Assembly (NCBI GenBank): GCA_016702705.1 | Contig: JADJDM010000025.1 | Span: 1-64,000, forward strand | Direction: 5' to 3' | Source: Bacteroidota bacterium | GTDB lineage: Bacteria > Bacteroidota > Bacteroidia > B-17B0 > Aurantibacillaceae | Length of the DNA stretch: 64,000 bases | Shown: positions 26,267 to 34,991 of the stretch, piece after piece | Layout: every line of letters begins with the position of its first letter | Numbering within the stretch: position 1 is the first letter of the stretch | Notes under the pieces: model-generated | Databases searched by the model: none | The model's input: only the letters and a program-made list of their open reading frames with translations | Told to the model about the DNA's origin: nothing | Position numbers and translations under genes: made by a program

Positions 26267-26920
26267 ATGAAAGAATCCGGCAAATCTATTTACGATCTTC
26301 GTCACGATTTTGAAAAGGCAACTTTAAATGAATCGGATGTGGATAACAATCCAGCTATTCAATTCGAAAAATGGATGCACCAAGCACTTGAAGCAAAAGT
26401 AGTTGAAGCTTTAGCTATGACCTTGAGTACAGCAAGCAAAGAAGGAAAACCTTCGGGAAGAATTTTGTATTTGCGTGAGTATGCCGATAATCGTTTTGCA
26501 TTTTTCACCAATTATAAAAGCAAAAAAGCAGAAGATTTATTGGAAAACCCTTTCGCTAGCATGAACTTTTTTTGGCAGGAATTAGAGCGACAAGTTCGAA
26601 TTGAAGGAAGTGTTGAATTTCATAGCAAGGAAGCGTCGGATAAATATTTTTATTCTCGTCCGCATTATTCAAAAGTTGGAGCTTGGTCTTCGCCACAAAG
26701 TAAAGTCATAAAAGACAGAGCAGAGTTAGAAGGTTTAGTTACTGAGTTTGATACTAAATATAAAACAGAAGATGTTCCTCGTCCCGAATATTGGGGAGGT
26801 TATATTTTAAAAGCTACTTATTACGAATTTTGGCAAGGAAGAAAAAGTAGATTGCATGATAGAATTGCTTACACATTGCAAGATGATAATACTTGGAAGA
26901 TAGAGCGATTAGCACCATAA
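26267..26920 (+). CDS. pdxH: Pyridoxamine 5'-phosphate oxidase
   Basis: 217 residues from the ATG at 26267 (MKESGKSIYDLRHDF). FMN-binding and substrate motifs are in order: GRILYLREYADNRFAFFTNY, KSKKAEDLLENPFASMNFFW, QELERQVRIEG, YFYSRPHYSKVGAWSSPQS, RPEYWGGYI and FWQGRKSRLHDRIAY. It oxidises pyridoxine or pyridoxamine phosphate to pyridoxal phosphate in the cytoplasm. Length is standard. An ACGAAT palindrome follows the stop. Confidence 0.95.
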   Translation: MKESGKSIYDLRHDFEKATLNESDVDNNPAIQFEKWMHQALEAKVVEALAMTLSTASKEGKPSGRILYLREYADNRFAFFTNYKSKKAEDLLENPFASMNFFWQELERQVRIEGSVEFHSKEASDKYFYSRPHYSKVGAWSSPQSKVIKDRAELEGLVTEFDTKYKTEDVPRPEYWGGYILKATYYEFWQGRKSRLHDRIAYTLQDDNTWKIERLAP

Positions 26921-26928
26921 CTATTAGT

Positions 26929-27030
26929 ATTACGAATTTGATACGAATATACGAATCATTGATTTATACGAATTAAAACGCAATTCGTATAAATTCGTAA
27001 CCATTCGTATATTCGTATCGATTTGTAATC
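26929..27030. repeat. ACGAAT/ATTCGT nested palindrome
   Basis: Left arm 26929-26956 (ATTACGAATTTGATACG...) pairs with 27003-27030 with few mismatches, and the inner arms TTATACGAATT (26964-26974) and AATTCGTATAA (26982-26992) pair perfectly around AAAACGC. It lies between pdxH and the ureohydrolase gene and could fold to stop transcription. Confidence 0.75.
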
Positions 27031-27067
27031 ACAAAAAACCAGCAACAAGAAACTAGCAATAAATACA

Positions 27068-28111
27068 ATGACAAAACAAGAAAAGATAGATAATTTTGAT
27101 CCGAACAGTGTGGGAGATACAACTGCGGGAATGTTTGGTTTACCATTTACATTAGATGAGTGTGAAACAGTTTTAATACCCGTGCCTTGGGAAGTAACGG
27201 TAAGTTATAGTGGAGGAACAATTGATGGTCCAGAGGCAATTTACGAAGCTTCGTTTCAAGTTGATTTATACGATCCTAATAAAAAAGATGCTTGGAAATT
27301 AGGTATTGGAATGGATGAAATAAATGATGACTTGTACGAACAAAGTGAGAAGTACAGGGAGATGGCTGAATTTCTAATTGATGAAATGGCTATTGGAGAA
27401 GATGTTTCGGACAAAGATGATTTTGATAAGATAAATGCTGCATGTGCAGAAATGAACGCTTGGGTGAAAGAACGTTGCCTTCATTTCTTAAAACAAAATA
27501 AAACAGTTGGTTTAATTGGTGGCGACCACTCTACTCCACTTGGTATGATGCACGCATTAGCTGAGCACCATGGAAATTTTGGTATTCTTCAATTAGATGC
27601 ACATGCTGATTTACGTGTTGCTTATGAAGGCTTTGAATTTTCGCATGCATCCATTATGTACAATGCTTTAAAAACAAAAGAAGTTGAAAAACTAGTACAA
27701 GTTGGAATCAGAGATTTTTGTGAAGAAGAAGTAAATATTATAAACGAATCAAAAGGAAGAGTTGTTACTTTTTTCGACAGAGATTTAAAACACGAAAGTT
27801 ATAATGGAGAAACTTGGGCACAAACGTGTAAACGTATTATACACGAGTTACCACAAAATATTTATTTAAGTTTTGATATTGATGCTTTAGATCCAAAGCT
27901 TTGCCCAAACACTGGAACACCAGTTGCTGGTGGTTTTGAAGCGGAACAAATATTATTTTTAATTGAGCAAATTGTAAAATCAGGTAAGCGTATTATTGCT
28001 TTTGATATTAATGAAGTTGCTCCAGGAGAAGAAGATGAATGGGATGCAAACGTTGCTGCTCGTTTATTATACAGAATAGCGAATTTAGTAATGACATCTC
28101 AAGGCAAGTAA
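27068..28111 (+). CDS. Ureohydrolase, agmatinase/arginase family
   Basis: 347 residues. The Mn-binding motifs of the ureohydrolase fold are present: GLIGGDHSTPLG (about 152), LQLDAHADLR (about 176) and LSFDIDALDPKLCPNTGTP (about 267), with DINEVAPGEED near the end. The enzyme hydrolyses a guanidino compound to urea; agmatine is the usual guess for this group, but the substrate is not fixed by sequence alone. The stop overlaps the trmH start (TAATG), so the two genes are translationally coupled. Confidence 0.88.
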   Translation: MTKQEKIDNFDPNSVGDTTAGMFGLPFTLDECETVLIPVPWEVTVSYSGGTIDGPEAIYEASFQVDLYDPNKKDAWKLGIGMDEINDDLYEQSEKYREMAEFLIDEMAIGEDVSDKDDFDKINAACAEMNAWVKERCLHFLKQNKTVGLIGGDHSTPLGMMHALAEHHGNFGILQLDAHADLRVAYEGFEFSHASIMYNALKTKEVEKLVQVGIRDFCEEEVNIINESKGRVVTFFDRDLKHESYNGETWAQTCKRIIHELPQNIYLSFDIDALDPKLCPNTGTPVAGGFEAEQILFLIEQIVKSGKRIIAFDINEVAPGEEDEWDANVAARLLYRIANLVMTSQGK

Positions 28112-28803
28112 TGGAAGTAGAAAAAAAAGAATTATCTCAGTACCTAAGTCAGTTTATTTCTGAAACACGTATGCAGCGTTTTCATGAGGTATTAGAAGAA
28201 CGCACTCGTCACATTACTGTTGTGTTAGAAGACATTTACCAAGAGCACAATGCAAGTGCAGTATTAAGAAGCTGCGATTGTTTTGGTTTGCAAGATGTAC
28301 ACTTTATTGAAAACAGGAATAAGTACAAAATAAGCACGGATGTTGACATGGGTGCTTCATCCTGGTTAAGTATCAATCGTATTTCTGGGAAAGAACAAAA
28401 TAATACTAAAAAATGTTTAATGGATTTAAAAGCACAAGGTTATACCATTGTTGCCACTACTCCACATGAAAAAGACATTACTTTAGACCAACTCGACATC
28501 ACAAAAAAAACGGCTTTGGTTTTTGGAACTGAGATTGATGGAATAACAGATGATGTAAGAGAATGTGCAGATGAGTTTGTAAGAATACCCATGCATGGTT
28601 TTACCGAAAGCTTTAACATCAGTGTTAGCGCAGCTTTGTGTATGTACGATTTAAGTACACGTTTACGGCATTCGAATGTTGACTATAAATTAAGTGAAGA
28701 AGAAAAAGAAGAATTACTTTTTGAATGGATTAAAAATTCAATCAAAAAATGTGATTTAATTATAAAGGATTATATGCAGAAGAAAGCAGCGAACTTGCTC
28801 TAA
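28111..28803 (+). CDS. trmH: tRNA (guanosine-2'-O-)-methyltransferase TrmH family
   Basis: 230 residues from the ATG at 28111, which overlaps the TAA of the preceding gene; a longer frame from 28039 runs inside that gene and is rejected. SpoU motifs are clear: HNASAVLRSCDCFGLQDVHF (motif 1), ALVFGTEIDGITDD (motif 2) and IPMHGFTESFNISVSAALCM (motif 3), forming the knotted SAM site. The C-terminal helices are typical of TrmH, which methylates G18 of tRNA. Confidence 0.9.
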   Translation: MEVEKKELSQYLSQFISETRMQRFHEVLEERTRHITVVLEDIYQEHNASAVLRSCDCFGLQDVHFIENRNKYKISTDVDMGASSWLSINRISGKEQNNTKKCLMDLKAQGYTIVATTPHEKDITLDQLDITKKTALVFGTEIDGITDDVRECADEFVRIPMHGFTESFNISVSAALCMYDLSTRLRHSNVDYKLSEEEKEELLFEWIKNSIKKCDLIIKDYMQKKAANLL

Positions 28804-29829
28804 TTAAGCTGTTGTAGTAGATAAAATTTCTTTCAGCTTATTAATTTGTTCTTGCGTTCCTAATACAAATATTTTTCCATCGGGAATAATTTGTGTGTCG
28901 GCACTTGGGTTTACAACGTATTCGCCATTTCCTTTACGGAAACCAATAATATTTGCTCCTGATTTATTTCTTATTTCCAGATCTTTTAAAGTGCGGTTTC
29001 TTAAATGCTCAGGAATATTATCAAAAGTAATTTCTTCTAAGTTTATAGAGTCTCCACCTTGCCCAGTTATATAATCAATAAATTCCATTACATCTGGTTT
29101 CATAACCAAACTGGCCATGTGTGCCCCACCCACTCTATCAGGCATAATAACATTGTTGGCGCCAGCAATTTTTAGTTTAACATCAGAATTATCATCAGAA
29201 GCTCTACTAATAATAGTAAGCGTTGGATTTAAATGACGAGCAGAAAGTACAATGAATAAATTATCTGCATCATTAGGCAAAGTTGTTATTAATGCTTTTG
29301 CATTTTTTATTCCCGCCTTTAACAATGTGTCGTCTTGTGTAGCATCACCAAAAATAACTAAATCACCATGTTTGTGATTTAATTGATCTTTAAGTTCGGT
29401 TTTGTTTTCAATAACCACATATTTTTTATTGTGTTTTTTAAGAACTTGTGCAGATTGTTTTCCGTTACGACCAAAGCCACACACAATTACGTGTCCATCT
29501 AATTTATTAATTGTGTCATTCATTCTTTTATTCTTAAAATAATTATTGAATTCGCCATCAACCACATACTTAGTTATGGTAGAAACTGCATAAGCAAATG
29601 TACCAAAACTAATGAGAATTAAAAAAGCAGTAAAAATTCTTCCAGCAGTATCAAGTGGTTGAATTTCTCCGTAACCAACAGTAGTAACTGTTGTTACTGT
29701 CATATAAAAAGCATCAATAAAACTATAGCCTGAAATAAGCTGATAGCCTACAATACCAATAATATTTACTGCTGCCAGCAAATAAACAGGGACCAAGATT
29801 TTTTTATAATGCTTAAAATTTTTTAACAC
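28804..29829 (-). CDS. Potassium channel with RCK (TrkA-N/TrkA-C) domains
   Basis: 341 residues. Two transmembrane helices flank the selectivity filter TVTTVTTVGYGEIQP (about 45-59), then an RCK domain with the Rossmann motif VIVCGFGRNGKQSAQVLKKH (about 113) and a TrkA-C-like end (about 260-335). This is the MthK/Kch-like layout: a tetrameric K+ channel gated by a cytosolic ligand. It is convergent with trmH, whose stop is one base away. Confidence 0.93.
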   Translation of the reverse strand: MLKNFKHYKKILVPVYLLAAVNIIGIVGYQLISGYSFIDAFYMTVTTVTTVGYGEIQPLDTAGRIFTAFLILISFGTFAYAVSTITKYVVDGEFNNYFKNKRMNDTINKLDGHVIVCGFGRNGKQSAQVLKKHNKKYVVIENKTELKDQLNHKHGDLVIFGDATQDDTLLKAGIKNAKALITTLPNDADNLFIVLSARHLNPTLTIISRASDDNSDVKLKIAGANNVIMPDRVGGAHMASLVMKPDVMEFIDYITGQGGDSINLEEITFDNIPEHLRNRTLKDLEIRNKSGANIIGFRKGNGEYVVNPSADTQIIPDGKIFVLGTQEQINKLKEILSTTTA

Positions 29830-29909
29830 TCGAAAAGCTTTGTGCGAATATAAGAATTTGTTTCATGGCTTAAGGTGGTAGAAAGTCATCGTCAAACAAT
29901 TAATATTAG

Positions 29910-29917
29910 TATTTTTG
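29910..29917 (+). promoter_or_regulatory. -7 box TATTTTTG upstream of GT4 gene
   Basis: Consensus TAnnTTTG, 16 bases before the TTG start at 29934. Confidence 0.35.
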
Positions 29918-29933
29918 CAACAAAGCATAAGCA

Positions 29934-31157
29934 TTGAAACTTTTAATACTTACACAATATTTTCCACCTGAAGTTGGAGCACCTCAAAACAGGTTGTTTG
30001 AACTTGCGGTGCGTTTAAAAAAGGCAGGTGTTGATGTAAGTGTGCTAACCGCTATGCCTAACTACCCTCAAATGAAAATACATGAGGCCTATGTTGGAAA
30101 AAGTACGTGTTTGAAACATTGGAAGGAATTCCTGTTCATCGTAGTTCAATATATATTTCCTAAAAGTAAATCAATCGTTCAGCGATTGATGAATTATTTT
30201 TCTTTCGTGTATTCTTCAGGCAGAACGGGTGTGAATAAAATTGGAGATGTTGATATTATTATGTGTGAATCACCGCCATTGTTTTTGGGATGGTCGGCAC
30301 TTTATTTGAAACGAAAAAAGAAAGCGAAACTTATTTTTAATGTTTCTGATTTGTGGCCAGAAAGCGCAGAAAAATTAGGTGTTGTTACCAATAAGTGGAT
30401 GCTTAAATTAGCGTACAATTTAGAAGAAAAATTATACAAACGTTCCGCTTTAGTGAGCGGACAAACCCAAGGCATTTGCAAAAATATCAACCAACGTTTT
30501 CCGGAAGTACCAACCTATTGGTTACCTAACGGGGTAGATATTTCGTACTACGACCCGACAGCAGTAAACGGAAATACTTGGAGAGAAAAAAATAATTTCA
30601 ACCCACAAGATGTTCTTTTTTTGTATGCAGGAATTATAGGATTAGCCCAAGGTTTAGAAGTTATATTACATGCAGCGCAATTAGTAAAGGATAAACCTGA
30701 GTTAAAATTTATTTTATTAGGTAGTGGTCCCGAAAAAGAAAAGCTACAGCAATTAAAAGCAGAGTTACAATTAGAAAATGTACTTTTTGTAGATGGTGTT
30801 ACTAAAAAAGAAATGCCAGAGATTGTTGCCGCATCAGATGTTTCGGTTATCCCACTTAAAAAAATGGATTTATTTTTAGGTGCGATTCCATCTAAAATAT
30901 TCGAAAACCTGGCAATGCAAAAGCCTATTTTATTGGGCGTAGATGGTGAAGCAAAAGAATTGTTTATTGAACAAGGTAATTGCGGTTTATACTTTGAACC
31001 TGAGAACTATAAGGCTTTAGCAGAAGCTGCAATAAAAATAAGCACTGATACTAACCTAAGAAAACAATTAGGAGAAAACGGAAGAAAGTATGTATCTGAA
31101 AAGTTTAATCGTGATACTATTGCTAATTCGTTTTATGAGCGGATTAAATTACTCTAA
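29934..31157 (+). CDS. Glycosyltransferase family 4 (GT-B fold)
   Basis: 407 residues starting at a TTG codon (no ATG gives a full N-terminal Rossmann half). The opening KLLILTQYFPPEVGAPQNR is typical of WbuB/WcaI-like GT4 enzymes. The C-terminal half has YAGIIGLAQGLEVILHAA (donor-binding loop), LLGSGPEKEKLQ and DVSVIPLKKMDLFLGAIPSK with an FENLAMQKPILLG helix. It should transfer a sugar from a nucleotide donor during surface polysaccharide synthesis; donor and acceptor are unknown. No other polysaccharide gene is adjacent, but wecB and a deacetylase lie 6-7 kb away. Confidence 0.88.
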   Translation: MKLLILTQYFPPEVGAPQNRLFELAVRLKKAGVDVSVLTAMPNYPQMKIHEAYVGKSTCLKHWKEFLFIVVQYIFPKSKSIVQRLMNYFSFVYSSGRTGVNKIGDVDIIMCESPPLFLGWSALYLKRKKKAKLIFNVSDLWPESAEKLGVVTNKWMLKLAYNLEEKLYKRSALVSGQTQGICKNINQRFPEVPTYWLPNGVDISYYDPTAVNGNTWREKNNFNPQDVLFLYAGIIGLAQGLEVILHAAQLVKDKPELKFILLGSGPEKEKLQQLKAELQLENVLFVDGVTKKEMPEIVAASDVSVIPLKKMDLFLGAIPSKIFENLAMQKPILLGVDGEAKELFIEQGNCGLYFEPENYKALAEAAIKISTDTNLRKQLGENGRKYVSEKFNRDTIANSFYERIKLL

Positions 31158-31166
31158 CTTCTATTA

Positions 31167-31277
31167 GGATTACGAATCTTTTACGAATATACTAATGGTA
31201 CGAAATTGTACGAATAACATATATTGTATTAATTCGTAAAAATCATTGATTCGTATATTCGTATTCGATTAGTAATT
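31167..31277. repeat. ACGAAT/ATTCGT palindromic block
   Basis: A left run with ATTACGAATCTTTTACGAAT (from 31169) and a right run ATTCGTATATTCGTATTCGA (31250-31269) face each other in inverted order. It is related to the blocks at 17684 and 26929. It lies between convergent genes, where a two-way terminator would be expected. Confidence 0.7.
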
Positions 31278-31282
31278 AAAAT

Positions 31283-32329
31283 CTACTCGATAACTAATTT
31301 CTTTTGAAGAACAATTGCTTTCGTTTCATCCAATACAGAAATCAAATAAACACCTTTACTTAAATTAAGTGCATTTAAATCTATACTGTTTTTACCAGCA
31401 TTACAATTAGAAGTGTAAACTGATTTCCCATTCAAATCAACAATACTCATTTCGCCCGATTTATTTTCGGTTAAGTAAACGGTAAACAAACCATTTGAAG
31501 GATTTGGATAAATAACTGATTCATTTGTATTATCAAGTGTTTGCAAACCAACTAGTGACCGATACATATCTCTATAGCGAACTTGAGTAGCATTAAAATT
31601 ATTATTTTGATACTGCCCACTAATTTCTAAAACCGGAATTTTCTCTGTTGTAGATAACCATTTATAACTACGTTGAATATTAGGAAAGCTAAATCCAAAT
31701 CCATTAAAATTAATACTATCAATGCCGTATGAGGTTGAAATTAAACGTAAACAAGCAACGCTATCATAAGGGGTTTTTATTGATCCCCAACCATCTACTT
31801 CATTTATTCTGTAACCACGTTGTGCATAAGAAATCCCAGTTCCAATTGAAACAGAAAAAGCAAAATTTGAACTATCTCTATCCAAATAATTCAGAGGAAA
31901 TTGATACAATTCATCATCATCAGAAAAATATCCTGCTAAAGGAATATTGTTGTATTTAAATCCAATTCCTTCTGTTTTAAAAACCGTACTTGTTTTTTGA
32001 AAAAAATTGTAAACATCTTTAAACTGAAAGGTGCCAACTCCAATTGAATCAGCCATTTTTAATCCGTACTTATTTAAACCAATAAAATAGAAAGCATATG
32101 GTGTTGAAGGGGCAGATTTATACTCGTACAAATCTTGACGTACCATAGTTAAGTTACTATAATCCCAAAAATAATTTACTCCTGTTGGCGCATAAATAAC
32201 ACCAGCAGGAGCCGAAGAGCTATAACGAATTGTATCACCAGAACCTGGCATACTTGAAGATGTAATAGTAATTTGACTTTTTGCTTGGAAAACAAAAACA
32301 ATCGCAATAAGGGAAAGTAATTTTTTCAT
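31283..32329 (-). CDS. Secreted protein with T9SS type A sorting domain
   Basis: 348 residues with a signal peptide (MKKLLSLIAIVFVFQAKSQ). Residues about 265-348 form a type A T9SS C-terminal domain: SVIYPNPSNGLFTVYL, GKSVYTSNCNAGKNSIDL, LSKGVYLISVLDE and the KLVIE end. The passenger (about 20-260) is beta-rich with many Tyr/Phe/Asn and matches no enzyme I know. It should be exported by Sec, cross the outer membrane by T9SS, and be anchored or released. Confidence 0.85.
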   Translation of the reverse strand: MKKLLSLIAIVFVFQAKSQITITSSSMPGSGDTIRYSSSAPAGVIYAPTGVNYFWDYSNLTMVRQDLYEYKSAPSTPYAFYFIGLNKYGLKMADSIGVGTFQFKDVYNFFQKTSTVFKTEGIGFKYNNIPLAGYFSDDDELYQFPLNYLDRDSSNFAFSVSIGTGISYAQRGYRINEVDGWGSIKTPYDSVACLRLISTSYGIDSINFNGFGFSFPNIQRSYKWLSTTEKIPVLEISGQYQNNNFNATQVRYRDMYRSLVGLQTLDNTNESVIYPNPSNGLFTVYLTENKSGEMSIVDLNGKSVYTSNCNAGKNSIDLNALNLSKGVYLISVLDETKAIVLQKKLVIE

Positions 32330-32364
32330 ATCATAAATTTAGGCTAAAGTAGTTAAGTTTATGG

Positions 32365-32407
32365 ATAAAAAAAACCGCCAACCTTTAACAAATGAAAGAT
32401 GGCGGTT
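32365..32407 (-). terminator. Intrinsic terminator after MORN-like gene
   Basis: AACCGCCA (32373-32380) pairs with TGGCGGTT (32400-32407); an inner CTTT/AAAG pair extends the stem. On the minus strand it is followed by a run of T. Confidence 0.8.
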
Positions 32408-32431
32408 AGAAATTTTATTTATTTTTGTAAA

Positions 32432-32893
32432 TTATCCTTTATCGTAACTAATTGAAGCTATTAATTCTCCTTTTTCATCCCAACTATACCAAGTACTGTA
32501 TTTATCACCATTAAGATAATTCATTTCAAAACGTTTGTTTCCATTATCGTCCCAAACAAACCACTTTCCGTGCTTCTTTCCGTTAAAATATTGCCCCTCA
32601 CCAACTTTAAGGCCTGTTTCGTTAAAACGCAACCAAATTCCTGACTTTAAACCAGCAACATACGCTCCTTCTTCTTTAATTTTGCCATCAGCATAATAAT
32701 AATGCGCAGTTCCTTGCAAATTACCATCTACTAAATTTATTACGGCAGTTGCCCCGCTTGCATCTTTAATAATAGCTTCACCTGTGTAGGCTACTCCAGC
32801 CTTACAATACAATCCGTTTTCAATTTTAATATCTTGTGCAGTAAGATTTCCAAAAAGTAAACCTATAAATGCTGTAATGAGTAGTTTTTTCAT
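32432..32893 (-). CDS. Secreted MORN-repeat-like protein
   Basis: 153 residues with a signal peptide (LLITAFIGLLFGNLTAQ). From about 50 on there are four or five 22-25-residue repeats of the form GxxxGxWxxxDxxGxKxxE, e.g. GLKSGIWLRFNETGLKVGEG and GKKHGKWFVWDDNGNKRFEM. These are MORN-like repeats, close to the YwqK-type proteins common in Bacteroidota. Role unknown; a binding or scaffold role in the envelope is possible. Confidence 0.8.
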   Translation of the reverse strand: MKKLLITAFIGLLFGNLTAQDIKIENGLYCKAGVAYTGEAIIKDASGATAVINLVDGNLQGTAHYYYADGKIKEEGAYVAGLKSGIWLRFNETGLKVGEGQYFNGKKHGKWFVWDDNGNKRFEMNYLNGDKYSTWYSWDEKGELIASISYDKG

Positions 32894-32986
32894 GGCTTTA
32901 AGTTTTAACTTCCATAAAGATACTCACGAAAATTACACTTTGGTCATTATTTTTATACAACTCCTTAACTTAAAATTAACATTAGA

Positions 32987-34003
32987 TTAAGGCTTGTATT
33001 TTGCTTTCGACAAGATAATTTGGGCATCACTAGTCTTCATAAGTTCTTGTAAACTCACTTTTTCATTTTTATTCATGTAGCTTCTTACAATTTGCCAACC
33101 AATCCACATAGCTATACGAGGTGGGCATTCCTTACTTATTGCTGAAGTAAAAGGGCCTTCTGCAGTGTATTCGGCAATTTCTTTTAAATCATTTTTATAC
33201 AAACGATCCTTTTCAGTAAAATATGCCCATAATTTTTTCTCGAATTTTGTGCAATAAGCGGCTTGCTCGCTAGTATATCCGATTTTTATGGAATCAGGTG
33301 TATTAGGCAAAACGGCATCCATGCAATAATAAAGCTTACCATAAAAAATCATGTGACTAAGCAAATTATTTACCGGCTCATTATTATCAAAACTATTAAT
33401 AATCCAACCTTTCATTGCGTCAGAAACAAGGTATTCTTTACTTAATTGATTAACCTTGTAATTAGGCCATTGCAACATTTTATAAAATTTATTATTGCCA
33501 CCCAAATACATTTCTAATCCAATACCAAGTGTACTATCGCTTGTTGTTATATTGTAGTTAAATCCTGATTGAAAGGCAACAACTTTTTGAGGCAATGGAT
33601 TTTTTGGAAAATGATAGTTGAAATAAGTAAATGAGGTGGTTAATTCAGATTCAATTCTTGCTATTTCATCTTCATTATAAATATCATTTACGTTTTTATT
33701 CATTTCCTTCATGTCAGGGTGCTGAATAAAGGCAGAAATTGCTCTATAGGCCGAATCTTTTACGTCGCCAGGGTTCAATATCCCAAATATAAAGGTAGAA
33801 TAGAAATTACCATACTTTTTCAACATTTCGGGAGAATAAGAAGCGATTTTAGTGGTATCCATAGCAAAAATGTCCTTATCCAATCGCAAAACTTTTATAG
33901 GCTTTATAGCTACTTCAGAAGTATCTACATCCAATCTATTGCCTTCACAAGCTGCCAAAATTAACATAGGCAAGCATAAGAATATTCTTTTCAATTTTCG
34001 CAT
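32987..34003 (-). CDS. gldB: Gliding motility lipoprotein GldB
   Basis: 338 residues with a lipoprotein signal (IFLCLPMLILAACEG, Cys about 19). The family pattern is clear: KVLRLDKDIFAMDT, YGNFYSTFIFGILNPGD, VVAFQSGFNYNITTSDSTLG, IGLEMYLGGNNKFYKML and PPRIAMWIGWQIVRSYM. GldB is needed for gliding and chitin use in Flavobacterium; its biochemical role is not settled. A TAnnTTTG box lies 33 bases upstream. It is divergent from a barrel gene at 34093. Confidence 0.93.
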   Translation of the reverse strand: MRKLKRIFLCLPMLILAACEGNRLDVDTSEVAIKPIKVLRLDKDIFAMDTTKIASYSPEMLKKYGNFYSTFIFGILNPGDVKDSAYRAISAFIQHPDMKEMNKNVNDIYNEDEIARIESELTTSFTYFNYHFPKNPLPQKVVAFQSGFNYNITTSDSTLGIGLEMYLGGNNKFYKMLQWPNYKVNQLSKEYLVSDAMKGWIINSFDNNEPVNNLLSHMIFYGKLYYCMDAVLPNTPDSIKIGYTSEQAAYCTKFEKKLWAYFTEKDRLYKNDLKEIAEYTAEGPFTSAISKECPPRIAMWIGWQIVRSYMNKNEKVSLQELMKTSDAQIILSKAKYKP

Positions 34004-34035
34004 ATCAATAAAAGTGTTATTTTTGTTCTTCGAAA

Positions 34036-34043
34036 CAAAGTTA
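34036..34043 (-). promoter_or_regulatory. -7 box TAACTTTG upstream of gldB
   Basis: Consensus TAnnTTTG on the minus strand, 33 bases before the ATG at 34003. Confidence 0.45.
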
Positions 34044-34092
34044 CATAAACTTTAAGTTTTAGAATTAAATAAAAACAAACAATAAAATACAT

Positions 34093-34936
34093 ATGAAAAA
34101 ATCACTTTTACTTATTGGTGCTTGCCTGTTATTATCAAAAATCGGAATGTCTCAGGACGTAAAGAACGTTCGGTTTGGTATTAGAACTACTCCTGCAATT
34201 AACATGATGAATCCAGGTACAAATAAAAAAGTTAATAAGAATGGTGCAGTAATGAAGGCTGGAATTGGTTTAGTATTAGAATTTAAATTATCTGATGTAG
34301 CAAGTTTTCAAACTGGAGTAGAATATACAGGTGCAGGACTAAAGGCAAAGTATGACAAAGACACCGCAATGTACAGATACAAAGATGATGCAGTAGTTGA
34401 ATCTGACGGTTTAACGGATTCTTCTTTATTTGTTTTTAATAAAACTGGCGGAGGATCTACCTATCAAGTTACTTCAAGAAAATACAATATCGGATACTTA
34501 AATATACCATTAACATTTAAGCTAAGAACAAAAGAGATTAGGTGGGATGACTTATTTCGGACAAATTGGAGGTAATTTATTTATAAAAACTTCTGCAAAA
34601 GCTAACGATGAAGTGAAAAAATTAAATTACTCTGTTACTTCTCCAACTGGGATTACATATGCAAGTGCTGAGCCAATTGATAAAATAAATATTTCTAATC
34701 AAGTTAACTTACTAACGGCTTGTGGAAGCATAGGTGCTGGAGCTGAATACAATATTTCGGGTTCTACTTCATTATATGGAAGTATTCATTACCAACATCA
34801 TTTTATGAATGCTACAAAAGCTGATTCAGATTATTTAATCAGACAAAAAAGAGAAGGGACAAATTATACTTATTCTCAATTTCCTAATGCAATGAAATTG
34901 CGTCAAATTGTTTTTGCAATTGGTATTCTTTTCTAA
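34093..34936 (+). pseudogene. Outer-membrane beta-barrel (PorT/OmpW-like), one frameshift
   Basis: Starts at 34093 with a signal peptide (LLLIGACLLLSKIGMSQ) and barrel strands (VRFGIRTTPAINMMNPG, VASFQTGVEYTGAGLKAKY). The frame closes at 34575 after KLRTKEIRWDDLF; a single-base change near 34540 joins it to GMTYFGQIGGNLFIKTSA and a second half ending MKLRQIVFAIGILF with an aromatic final residue at 34936, as barrels require. Total about 280 residues. The Bacteroidota outer-membrane beta-barrel families fit. Likely intact in the organism. Confidence 0.75.
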
Positions 34937-34954
34937 TAAATAATAATAATAAAA

Positions 34955-34988
34955 CAAAAAAGCCTCCGAATATTCGGAGGCTTTTTTG
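34955..34988. terminator. Bidirectional intrinsic terminator
   Basis: A perfect 32-base palindrome: AAAAAAGCCTCCGAAT (34956-34971) and its exact reverse complement (34972-34987). It serves the converging barrel gene (+) and histidine-kinase gene (-), with A/T runs on both sides. Confidence 0.9.
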
Positions 34989-34991
34989 TTT

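Noticed and set aside
28039..28110. Longer start for trmH
   Set aside because: It would lie inside the ureohydrolase gene; the TAATG overlap at 28111 and the family N-terminus favour the shorter form.
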